Shown in pieces: positions 18,401-29,000 of a stretch of 64,000 bases of DNA. The stretch is from UBA8337 sp965221415 (GTDB taxonomy: Bacteria > Pseudomonadota > Alphaproteobacteria > RS24), in the NCBI GenBank assembly GCA_965221415.1, contig OZ244887.1:930001-994000 (forward strand), written 5' to 3'. Every line of letters starts with the position of its first letter. The first letter of the stretch is position 1. The notes beneath the pieces are model-generated. The model saw only the letters and a list, made by a program, of their open reading frames with translations. It searched no databases and was not told the origin of the DNA. The position numbers and the translations under genes were made by a program.

Positions 18401-21400
18401 ATGTTTGAATTCAATCTTACCAACGACAGTATCACGGAAGGGGAGTCTCTAGCGATTAGCTTGACGTCGACGTCGGCCATCCCAGTGGGAACTCAATTTC
18501 GATGGGAAATCACACCGCAAGGGCTGCTGCCTGTCACTTTTGGCGCAAGTGGCGACTTCATGGCGCGCACAGGTGTTGAAACCTTTTCAAACACAGACGA
18601 TGGGGCTGAGTTCAAATTCTCGATAGATTCATTGCAAAACACGCGCTATGGCCCCACCAAAGATTTTGCTGTGCGTGTCTATAAAGTTAATGATGACCCG
18701 AACACGGCTGACGAACTCATCGGCTCGAGCATCGCTACATTGACGGACGATGACGATATCATTATTCCCAGAATCGCCAGCCTTCAGGGGGATAATAACA
18801 AGAATATTCTTGAGCTTGGCGGGTTTCAGACGCTTACCGTAAATGGCGTGGGTGGAGATGACTTACTCGTCGTTTCAAAGTTTCTATATGGCGACGTGAC
18901 TATTCGCGACATACTTGAGGTAAACACAATTCGGTTTGACGCAGGCGTTGAAATCGTCGATGTCAACGAAGACGTTACTGATTTCCGAGATGACTTTGGC
19001 TCGCCTGGCATGCGTGCGACAATAGACGACTTAATCAATGTCTTTGGGGTTATCGAAGATGATACCTATACCGACGATGACGTTCGACTATTGTCTTTTA
19101 ATAGCATCACATACACCCTCTCGACAGGTGGCACTGTGACCATCGCCACCCCTGATGCAGACAATTATCTTTTTCAAATTGGCGATGGCGAAGCCAAATC
19201 ATATGTGGATTTCAGAGACGACCTTAAAGTCACCGACTCAGACGGCGATTTAGTTGACCCGACAGAGGCCAATCCTTTTGTGGTTGATAGTTATGGTGCT
19301 TTCCCAGACCTCTCTGGAAATAGCGAACCAACAAGAGATATATCGATTCAGGGCACGTCCTCTTTTGATGACATATTGATGTTATCTGGTGAATTTGACG
19401 CCCTCGCAAATGGTTCGAGTGGAAATGACTATTTTGTGATTTCCAGATATTTATCCGCAGATATAACAATTCGCGATTTAGCTGGCGTGAACACGATTCG
19501 GTTTGACGATGGGGTTCAAATCACCAGTGTCGCCGAAGTATCTTCCGACCAACGGGATGATTTTTTTGGTGTCATAACGGCAGATGTTCGTCCGACGATA
19601 CAAGATTTAATTAGTTTTGGCCTTATCAACGATGCCAGTGAGGTGATTCTTTATACGAGTGTCGTGTACAAACTCGCGACGGGCGGCACGGTGACTGTCG
19701 CTGTCCCTGGGAGTCCAAGTTATCTTTTTCAAATTGGCGATGGCGAAGCCAAGGGTTATGTGGACTTCAGGGACGACCTTAAAGTCACCGACTCAGACGG
19801 CGATTTGGTCGACCCGACAGAGGCCAACCCTTTTGTTGTTCCGTCTCCCCTTGATGATGGATTGCCGCCAGCAGAGCCGCCGACACCGCCCAGCGATGCC
19901 CCCGAATTGATTGACCGTTCTGGTGGCACGATGTTTGATTCAGCTGAGAACCAGCTTGCGGTGACGACGCTTTCAGCCTCGGATGCTGATGGTGACACCC
20001 TTACATGGTCGCTGACGAGTGGGGCGGATGTTACCTCATTTGCTATCGATGAAAATACGGGGGTGATTACGTGGGTGGATGAGCCTGATTATGAGACAGC
20101 TAAAAGTTTTGCGGATAGCAAAGAGTTCCGTGTGACGGCGACAGCGACAGATAGTACAGGCGCAACTGAGAATATCGCGCTTACCATTACGCTGACCGAT
20201 GTGAACGAAGCGCCGGTGATTCACACAGAGGCGGTAGCGCTTTCAGCCCCAGCGACCGCCACGGAGGGTGCGGCGTATAGCTTTGACATCACGCCGACTG
20301 CGTTGCTGTCATCTGCGGCGACCATCCGTTGGGAGATTGCCCAGAAAGGGGCGTTACCAGTTGCGAGTTCGGACTTTTCTGCGTTCACAGGCACGCTTGA
20401 TTTTACGTCTGGCGTGACCGCTGCCCAAACCGTCACCATCACGCCAACCGATGACGCGAACCTAGAAGCTTCAAAAGATTTTGAACTGCGTCTTTACGAT
20501 GGCACTGACTTGCTCGCGACCCAAGCTGTTACGCTGAAGGATAATGACGCAGGGACTTTTGGCATCCAATCTCTGTCGGGTAATGCGAATGTAGATGTTT
20601 TTGGCGCAGGCACTGCGTATGACCTTATTCTGGATGGAGGCATCGGCGATGATATTTATGTCATTACGCGTTACCAACATGGAACTGTAACGATTGATGA
20701 TACGCTTGGCAGCGCGAACCTCATTAAGTTTGATGCGGGTGTGACGATAACGGGTTTTTCTGAATCTGGGGGCGGCCGCGCGGGGATTGCCGAAGCTAAT
20801 TTGACGTTATCGACGGGTGCTGTGATTAAGATTAACAGCCCCGCATTTCGTTTGAATTACCAGATTGGTGATGGCGCGGTTATTACGGGTGATGGCAGCG
20901 ATGGTAGCGCTTATGCAGAGTTCAAGACGGCGATTAAGACGTCAGACATAGACGTAGAGAATCCTATCGATGCACCTTTTGAGGTGCTTGCCTACACAAG
21001 TGTGCCAACGCCTAGTGGTACTCTGGATGCTCAGAGCTCGAGTGTTACTGGCACTGCGGCTGCAGATGTATTCAGTGCTGCGTCTAGTTATGATTTGACG
21101 CAGAATGGCGGCCTCGGCGATGATACCTTTGTGATTACCCGTTTCCAATATGGGCCTGTGGAGATACGCGATACGCTTGGTGACGGGAACCTCATCAAGT
21201 TTGATGCTGGCGTTACGATAGAGGGTGTTTCTGAAACCAAGACGGGTTCTGGTAGTCGCGCGCGGTTTTCCGACGCTACGTTGACACTGTCGACGGGTGC
21301 CAAAGTTAAGATTGAGCGCCCCGCGATATTTGATTACCAGCTTGGTGATGGCGAAGTTATTGACAGCTATGCTCAATTCAAGTCGGAGATTGGGGCAACT

Positions 21401-22789
21401 GTTGAGAATGATCCTGACAATAATCTTCTCGGCATAAACACTTACACCGTTCCGCTCTTGGACTTCGCCCCTACATCAGCCGATAAGACTCTTGCGGTTA
21501 GTTCAGATGAGAACCAACAAGTGGTGACGACGCTTGTCGCCTCGGATGTGGATAGAGCTGATACGCTTGCATGGACGCTGACGGGTGCGGATATGGCCTT
21601 CTTTGCCATTGATGAAAATACGGGTGCGGTAACGTGGAAAGATGTGCCTGATTTCGAGACAATTAAAAGCGATGGGGGCGACAGTGTGTTTCGTTTTACG
21701 GCCACCGCGACAGACGCTGCTGACGCAACAGACAGCATCGACATCACTGTGACATTGCTGAATGTGAACGAAGCACCGATTATTAACGGTGGTGCGACGA
21801 CCCTTGAGGTTACGTCAGATGAGAACCAACCCGTGGCGGCCACGCTTACAGCGACAGAGGTTGATGAGGATGACTCTCTTACATGGGACCTCGTCGGTGG
21901 TGATAGCGATTTGTTTGAAATCGTTGGCGGTGTGATAACGTGGAAAGAAACGCCTGATTATGAAGACTCTAACTTGCTGAGTGATGTCGGCACCAAAACA
22001 TTCATCACCACGGCCAGAGTTACAGATAGCGGCGGGGAAGAAGATTTCACGACGGTGTATGTCACGCTAACCGATGTAAATGATGCGCCTGTTATTGCCA
22101 GCCCCGATGGCGGCACGGCGATTGAGACACCCGAAGGCGAAGGCCAAGAGGCGGTGATTAAGCTTTCAGTTTCAGATGCGGATGAGGGTGCGGACGGGAC
22201 TAAGGACAGTCTGACATGGGTCTTGAGTGGTGATGATGCAAAGTTCTTTAAACTCACGGATGATGGTGAAATTAGGTGGAACGGAATACCTGACTATGAC
22301 GACCTTAGCTTGGTGAGCGAGGCAAACAGCAAAGTGTTCAGTGTGACGGTGACAGTTCGCGATGGTGCTGCTGATGACGCAACAACTCTTACGGATGACA
22401 TTAACCTTGAGATTAGATTGCTCGAGGTGAACGCCGCCCCTGTTATTGACCAAGGCGATGCTACTCTTGAAATTAATTCAGCCGAGAATCAACTTGCGGT
22501 GACCACGCTTACGGCGACGGATGATAGCACAACTACTGACGACCTTATTTGGAGCTTGGTGATGGATGATGATGTTAATGATGATGCTGATTTATTTGTC
22601 ATTAACAATGGTGTGATTACGTGGGAAAAAGAGCCTGATTATGAATCAACATTGAGTGTTGCGAGCAATAGGATGTTCAGCTTCACGGCCATGGTTGGTG
22701 ATGGTGAAGGGGGGGCAGACAGCGTTGCTCTCACCGTGACATTGATTGATGAAGTTGAGACACCAATTCTTGCGCCTGACATCATCTAG
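18401..22789 (+). CDS. Gene 5: C-type giant adhesin-like protein, RTX block lost
   Basis: 1462 aa. The ATG lies 3 nt after the leader ORF stop, with CGGA 6 nt upstream. Order: C-type Calx-beta-like domain (1-125, NDSITEGESLAISL); two variant RFQYG-like modules (125-290 and 314-480) with SKFLYGDVTI and SRYLSADITI, each closing FQIGDGEAK; a Pro-rich linker (482-502); cadherin-like repeat 1 (510-604); an A-type Calx-beta domain and two RFQYG modules (606-1027), matching the third super-repeat unit of gene 4; then four cadherin-like repeats to the end. It finishes ETPILAPDII: the last three residues are those of the GFDII tail of RTX genes, as if the RTX block was deleted cleanly but the end was kept. 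The product is probably surface or extracellular in origin; export is uncertain. It lies between gene 4 and RTX-ended gene 6. Confidence 0.94.
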   Translation: MFEFNLTNDSITEGESLAISLTSTSAIPVGTQFRWEITPQGLLPVTFGASGDFMARTGVETFSNTDDGAEFKFSIDSLQNTRYGPTKDFAVRVYKVNDDPNTADELIGSSIATLTDDDDIIIPRIASLQGDNNKNILELGGFQTLTVNGVGGDDLLVVSKFLYGDVTIRDILEVNTIRFDAGVEIVDVNEDVTDFRDDFGSPGMRATIDDLINVFGVIEDDTYTDDDVRLLSFNSITYTLSTGGTVTIATPDADNYLFQIGDGEAKSYVDFRDDLKVTDSDGDLVDPTEANPFVVDSYGAFPDLSGNSEPTRDISIQGTSSFDDILMLSGEFDALANGSSGNDYFVISRYLSADITIRDLAGVNTIRFDDGVQITSVAEVSSDQRDDFFGVITADVRPTIQDLISFGLINDASEVILYTSVVYKLATGGTVTVAVPGSPSYLFQIGDGEAKGYVDFRDDLKVTDSDGDLVDPTEANPFVVPSPLDDGLPPAEPPTPPSDAPELIDRSGGTMFDSAENQLAVTTLSASDADGDTLTWSLTSGADVTSFAIDENTGVITWVDEPDYETAKSFADSKEFRVTATATDSTGATENIALTITLTDVNEAPVIHTEAVALSAPATATEGAAYSFDITPTALLSSAATIRWEIAQKGALPVASSDFSAFTGTLDFTSGVTAAQTVTITPTDDANLEASKDFELRLYDGTDLLATQAVTLKDNDAGTFGIQSLSGNANVDVFGAGTAYDLILDGGIGDDIYVITRYQHGTVTIDDTLGSANLIKFDAGVTITGFSESGGGRAGIAEANLTLSTGAVIKINSPAFRLNYQIGDGAVITGDGSDGSAYAEFKTAIKTSDIDVENPIDAPFEVLAYTSVPTPSGTLDAQSSSVTGTAAADVFSAASSYDLTQNGGLGDDTFVITRFQYGPVEIRDTLGDGNLIKFDAGVTIEGVSETKTGSGSRARFSDATLTLSTGAKVKIERPAIFDYQLGDGEVIDSYAQFKSEIGATVENDPDNNLLGINTYTVPLLDFAPTSADKTLAVSSDENQQVVTTLVASDVDRADTLAWTLTGADMAFFAIDENTGAVTWKDVPDFETIKSDGGDSVFRFTATATDAADATDSIDITVTLLNVNEAPIINGGATTLEVTSDENQPVAATLTATEVDEDDSLTWDLVGGDSDLFEIVGGVITWKETPDYEDSNLLSDVGTKTFITTARVTDSGGEEDFTTVYVTLTDVNDAPVIASPDGGTAIETPEGEGQEAVIKLSVSDADEGADGTKDSLTWVLSGDDAKFFKLTDDGEIRWNGIPDYDDLSLVSEANSKVFSVTVTVRDGAADDATTLTDDINLEIRLLEVNAAPVIDQGDATLEINSAENQLAVTTLTATDDSTTTDDLIWSLVMDDDVNDDADLFVINNGVITWEKEPDYESTLSVASNRMFSFTAMVGDGEGGADSVALTVTLIDEVETPILAPDII

Positions 22790-23092
22790 GGTTTAAGGAT
22801 ATTTTATAATCGTAAAAATTATTTTTTAATGTGCGAATAGGGCTTGAAATTACATTGAGTTAGTGATTTAGTGTAGGCCGAAGGATTTTTTAATACGCGT
22901 TTTGTGCGGAATAAGAAGACTAAAGTCGCTTGTTTCGCTTGTGTCTGGTTTATTCGTTTGCGTTTTCTTGTATTGGTTTTGCGTAAGTGCCATTAACTAT
23001 AAATTAATGGTTGCTGAATTATAACATTAACAGAAAACAAATAAACCGACGCCAACAGAGCGTTCAGAGATAATAAATAGGGGAATAACATT
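22790..23092 (+). promoter_or_regulatory. 303-bp spacer before gene 6 with a dyad around a possible -10 box
   Basis: This is the only gap over 300 bp and it has no ORF. It contains a perfect 7-bp inverted repeat, CCATTAA (22990-22996) and TTAATGG (23004-23010), whose 7-nt centre carries TATAAA (22998-23003). TTGGTT at 22973-22978 is a poor -35 with a 19-bp spacer. A separate TATAAT lies at 22805-22810 without a good -35. The gap ends in AGGGGA (23079-23084), the strongest ribosome site in the window, 8 nt from the gene 6 ATG. The layout fits a promoter region of its own for gene 6, possibly operator-controlled; the exact promoter is uncertain. Confidence 0.4.
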
Positions 23093-26000
23093 ATGGCTAA
23101 TGCAGAATATCAAAACGGTCGCTGGGTACTTTTTCAAGATGGTAACCCGTTGGTACCCATGTCGACTGACGAGTTAACACTTGACGGCGATAATGACCTC
23201 ACTGTCGGCAACAGCATACCAAACGGCACAACGATAAGCGGTTTTTCTGGTAATGATACTTACGTGATATCAACAGACCTGGAGAATGACATCAGCATCC
23301 GCGACGCTATCGGTAGCAATACTATTCAGTTTGCGAATGATGTTACCATTATCTCTGTTACCCAAATACACCTTTTCCCTCGCGGGCCAGTAGTGGGGCT
23401 TGAAATTGAGCTCGGTAATACTAATCCTGCGACTGGTGACAATGCTATTATTAGTGTACAAGATCTTGGTAATATCAGGTTCCAAATTGATGGCGTAGAC
23501 AGAGCAACAAACGCCCCTGATGGCAGTGATGACGACAGCGGCGACAACGCCGACCTCGTCGACAACTCCGACGGTATGGACGATGTTCTGAACGCGGCAG
23601 CTTTCTTTGGCAGATATGAAGGCGGCTTTGCATCTAATAATACTCCGCCTGATATTATTATCCCCGTTGGTGGCAGGACGATTGAGTCACCAGAGATCAC
23701 CGACCCCAACACTCCGATAGTTCCGATAGTCACGTTTACAGCTACCGATGAGGGCGATACTGTCACATGGTCGCTGGAGAATAGTGGCGATGCTGCCCTC
23801 TTTAGCATCGATGAAGGCACGGGTGCGCTTACGTGGGTGAATAGGCCTGATTATGAAGATTCGGAATTAGTGAGTGCTGTTAATGGCAACAAAGACTTCG
23901 TCGTTACGGTCATAGCTACCGATTCTAGCAGGGTTAGCGACTCGGAAGAGTTCACTATCAGATTGACGAATGTGTTTGAGAACACAGCGCCTGAGATTGT
24001 CAACCCTGATGATGCCGCCCTACGGCTTGCTGATGGCGCGACGATTACGGTTCTTACACCCGAAGGCCGAGATGAAGTGATTGACCTTGCCGCTACGGAT
24101 ATTGATAGCGACCAGAGATACTGGGAGTTCACTGGCGGCGACACTGCCGAGTTTAGCATCGATGAAGATACGGGTGTGATTACGTGGGCGACAACGCCTG
24201 ATTATGAACACGAAAGATTCACGCGTCCAACCAATCCAGATGACAGAGAATTTACTTTGGAGGTCACAGTTTTCGACCGTCCTGCTGCCTCTCGTGGTGT
24301 TAACACTGGGAGTGCCACTGTCAACATTACCATTATGCTGACCGATATAAACGAGGTGCCAGTTATTAGTACTACTGCTGCTGACGGCATGGTCACGGTG
24401 CGGACTAATGGCGAGATGATTGATGTTGGTTCACCTGAAAACCAAACCGATGTGATTACGCTTAGCGTGTCTGATGAAGATGATGGTGATGTGGTTACTT
24501 GGGTATTGACTGGTGACGACGAAGCCTTGTTCCAAATTGACCAAGGAAGTGGTGCTGTTACGTGGAGAGCTGAGCCTGACCATGAAACACTTACGAGTGT
24601 CGCTGGCACGAGCGTGTTCCATGTCATTGCGACAGCTAGCGATGATGACGCACCAGCTGCGTCGACTAGCGTTACTCTCAACATTAGACTGGACGATGCG
24701 AATGACGCACCGGTGCCGGTGCGTGCAGCCTTAGCGGCTAACGCGGATGAGGCAGTTGTTCTTGATACAACTCATTTGCTAACAACCGATGTTGATGAGG
24801 ATGGCGCAGATGTGTTGACCTACACAATCAATGTGCTCGCCTCAACGGGTGTTTTGGAAGTCTCTCGTGACGATGGAGCCACGTGGACTGCGCTTGGCGT
24901 CAACGGCGAGTTCACGCAAGCTGATGTGAATGCTGGCCTTGTCCGCTTTGTTGCGGATTCATCTGCCACAGGCACGGATCCGTGGTTTGAGCTTTCAGTC
25001 GCTGATGGCGGTGAAAACGAAGTTGCGGCTATTAACAACATCATACTGTACGCAGACATTCGTGTTGATAAGGCTATCACTGATATAGATATGGCGAACA
25101 CTGCTGATGCTCGCGGTCAGACGGCACCACAAAACATCGAGACGGGTGATGGTCACGACACTATTTACGGTGGCGGCGGTAGTGACCGCATCGACGGTGG
25201 GCTTGGCGATGACACAATTACGCTAGGGAATGGCGAAGAGGCTGATGGAACAGCGCGTGCTGATGACCGTGGCGATGAAGTTATCTACAGATTTGGTGCG
25301 GGTGGTGTTGCCGAGGATGGCGGCGACGGCATAACGCGCTTTACGCGTGGTGAGGACAAACTCGTTTTCACTGAGTTTCGAGCAAGTAGTTCGGAAGCAT
25401 TGACTCTTGGTGAATTCTTCACGAGCGTTCGTGCTGGTGACACCGCGGAATATCGCGCGGGGTCTAATTATGTCACGGGTGATTTGCAGGAGGATTTGTT
25501 TATCCTTACGCCAAATTTTGAACTAGATGAGAACGACGTCTTCTTTATTACGGGTATTACGTTTAACTTCCGTGATGTAGGTCTTGTCGATGGTAACACT
25601 AAGTTGGCTGGCGGCCTGTTGAGTATTACATTTGATACGCCTCTCACATGGGATGCGTTCAGCGCGATTGTTACTGATGAAACTACTCCAATCGAAAGTG
25701 TCATAGATTATAACGTATTTGCTTTCAAAGACCCGGCATCAATACTTAGGATACTTGGAGAAGACAGCTTTGAGTTCCGGCCTGTTGTGGCTCCAGCGAA
25801 CGAAGCGCCTGTGTTTGCTTCTGCGACTGCGGCTGTGGACTTTATTGAGAGCGGCGATGTTAATGATGCTGAGGGTTCGCGCGGTAGTGCGGTTCTAGTT
25901 CATACTGCGACTGCGACTGATGCTGATAGTGACCCTATTGGCTACACTATTGTTAGTGTTACGCGCACGACTGATAGTGTTGATGTCACAGCTGACAATA

Positions 26001-29000
26001 TTTTGGGCATTGAGAACGGTGAGTTGTACTTCCGTCAAGCACAAGATTATGAAGCTGCGGGTGGTATTCCAGCTTATGAAGTTGTTGTACGTGCAGACGA
26101 CAACAATGGTGGCACAGCTGACCAAACGGTTACGATTAGCGTTACCAATGATGTGGCTGATGATACTCCTGTGAACAATGCGCCTGTGTTTGCTTCTGCG
26201 ACTGCGGCTGTGGACTTTATTGAGAGCGGCGATGTTAATGATGCTGAGGGTTCGCGCGGTAGTGCGGTTCTAGTTCATACTGCGACTGCGACTGATGCTG
26301 ATAGTGACCCTATTGGCTACACTATTGTTAGTGTTACGCGCACGACTGATAGTGTTGATGTCACAGCTGACAATATTTTGGGCATTGAGAACGGTGAGTT
26401 GTACTTCCGTCAAGCACAAGATTATGAAGCTGCGGGTGGTATTCCAGCTTATGAAGTTGTTGTACGTGCAGACGACAACAATGGTGGCACAGCTGACCAA
26501 ACGGTTACGATTAGCGTTACCAATGATGTGGCTGATGATACTCCTGTGAACAATGCGCCTGTGTTTGCTTCTGCGACTGCGGCTGTGGACTTTATTGAGA
26601 GCGGCGATGTTAATGATGCTGAGGGTTCGCGCGGTAGTGCGGTTCTAGTTCATACTGCGACTGCGACTGATGCTGATAGTGACCCTATTGGCTACACTAT
26701 TGTTAGTGTTACGCGCACGACTGATAGTGTTGATGTCACAGCTGACAATATTTTGGGCATTGAGAACGGTGAGTTGTACTTCCGTCAAGCACAAGATTAT
26801 GAAGCTGCGGGTGGTATTCCAGCTTATGAAGTTGTTGTACGTGCAGACGACAACAATGGTGGCACAGCTGACCAAACGGTTACGATTAGCGTTACCAATG
26901 ATGTGGCTGATGATACTCCTGTGAACAATGCGCCTGTGTTTGCATCTGCGACTGCGGCTGTGGACTTTATTGAGAGCGGCGATGTTAATGATGCTGAGGG
27001 TTCGCGCGGTAGTGCGGTTCTAGTTCATACTGCGGCTGCGACTGATGCTGATAGTGACCCTATTGGCTACACTATTGTTAGTGTTACGCGCACGACTGAT
27101 AGTGTTGATGTCACAGCTGACAATATTTTGGGCATTGAGAACGGTGAGTTGTACTTCCGTCAAGCACAAGATTATGAAGCTGCGGGTGGTATTCCAGCTT
27201 ATGAAGTTGTTGTACGTGCAGACGACAACAATGGTGGCACAGCTGACCAAACGGTTACGATTAGCGTTACCAATGATGTGGCTGATGATACTCCTGTGAA
27301 CAATGCGCCTGTGTTTGCTTCTGCGACTGCGGCTGTGGACTTTATTGAGAGCGGCGATGTTAATGATGCTGAGGGTTCGCGCGGTAGTGCGGTTCTAGTT
27401 CATACTGCGACTGCGACTGATGCTGATAGTGACCCTATTGGCTACACTATTGTTAGTGTTACGCGCACGACTGATAGTGTTGATGTCACAGCTGACAATA
27501 TTTTGGGCATTGAGAACGGTGAGTTGTACTTCCGTCAAGCACAAGATTATGAAGCTGCGGGTGGTATTCCAGCTTATGAAGTTGTTGTACGTGCAGACGA
27601 CAACAATGGTGGCACAGCTGACCAAACGGTTACGATTAGCGTTACCAATGATGTGGCTGATGATACTCCTGTGAACAATGCGCCTGTGTTTGCTTCTGCG
27701 ACTGCGGCTGTGGACTTTATTGAGAGCGGCGATGTTAATGATGCTGAGGGTTCGCGCGGTAGTGCGGTTCTAGTTCATACTGCGACTGCGACTGATGCTG
27801 ATAGTGACCCTATTGGCTACACTATTGTTAGTGTTACGCGCACGACTGATAGTGTTGATGTCACAGCTGACAATATTTTGGGCATTGAGAACGGTGAGTT
27901 GTACTTCCGTCAAGCACAAGATTATGAAGCTGCGGGTGGTATTCCAGCTTATGAAGTTGTTGTACGTGCAGACGACAACAATGGTGGCACAGCTGACCAA
28001 ACGGTTACGATTAGCGTTACCAATGATGTGGCTGATGATACTCCTGTGAACAATGCGCCTGTGTTTGCATCTGCGACTGCGGCTGTGGACTTTATTGAGA
28101 GCGGCGATGTTAATGATGCTGAGGGTTCGCGCGGTAGTGCGGTTCTAGTTCATACTGCGGCTGCGACTGATGCTGATAGTGACCCTATTGGCTACACTAT
28201 TGTTAGTGTTACGCGCACGACTGATAGTGTTGATGTCACAGCTGACAATATTTTGGGCATTGAGAACGGTGAGTTGTACTTCCGTCAAGCACAAGATTAT
28301 GAAGCTGCGGGTGGTATTCCAGCTTATGAAGTTGTTGTACGTGCAGACGACAACAATGGTGGCACAGCTGACCAAACGGTTACGATTAGCGTTACCAATG
28401 ATGTGGCTGATGATACTCCTGTGAACAATGCGCCTGTGTTTGCTTCTGCGACTGCGGCTGTGGACTTTATTGAGAGCGGCGATGTTAATGATGCTGAGGG
28501 TTCGCGCGGTAGTGCGGTTCTAGTTCATACTGCGACTGCGACTGATGCTGATAGTGACCCTATTGGCTACACTATTGTTAGTGTTACGCGCACGACTGAT
28601 AGTGTTGATGTCACAGCTGACAATATTTTGGGCATTGAGAACGGTGAGTTGTACTTCCGTCAAGCACAAGATTATGAAGCTGCGGGTGGTATTCCAGCTT
28701 ATGAAGTTGTTGTACGTGCAGACGACAACAATGGTGGCACAGCTGACCAAACGGTTACGATTAGCGTTACCAATGATGTGGCTGATGATACTCCTGTGAA
28801 CAATGCGCCTGTGTTTGCTTCTGCGACTGCGGCTGTGGACTTTATTGAGAGCGGCGATGTTAATGATGCTGAGGGTTCGCGCGGTAGTGCGGTTCTAGTT
28901 CATACTGCGACTGCGACTGATGCTGATAGTGACCCTATTGGCTACACTATTGTTAGTGTTACGCGCACGACTGATAGTGTTGATGTCACAGCTGACAATA

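Noticed and set aside
22805..22810. TATAAT just after gene 5 as the gene 6 promoter
   Set aside because: No acceptable -35 lies 16-18 bp upstream (TCATCT at the 17-bp position), and it would leave a leader of about 275 nt.
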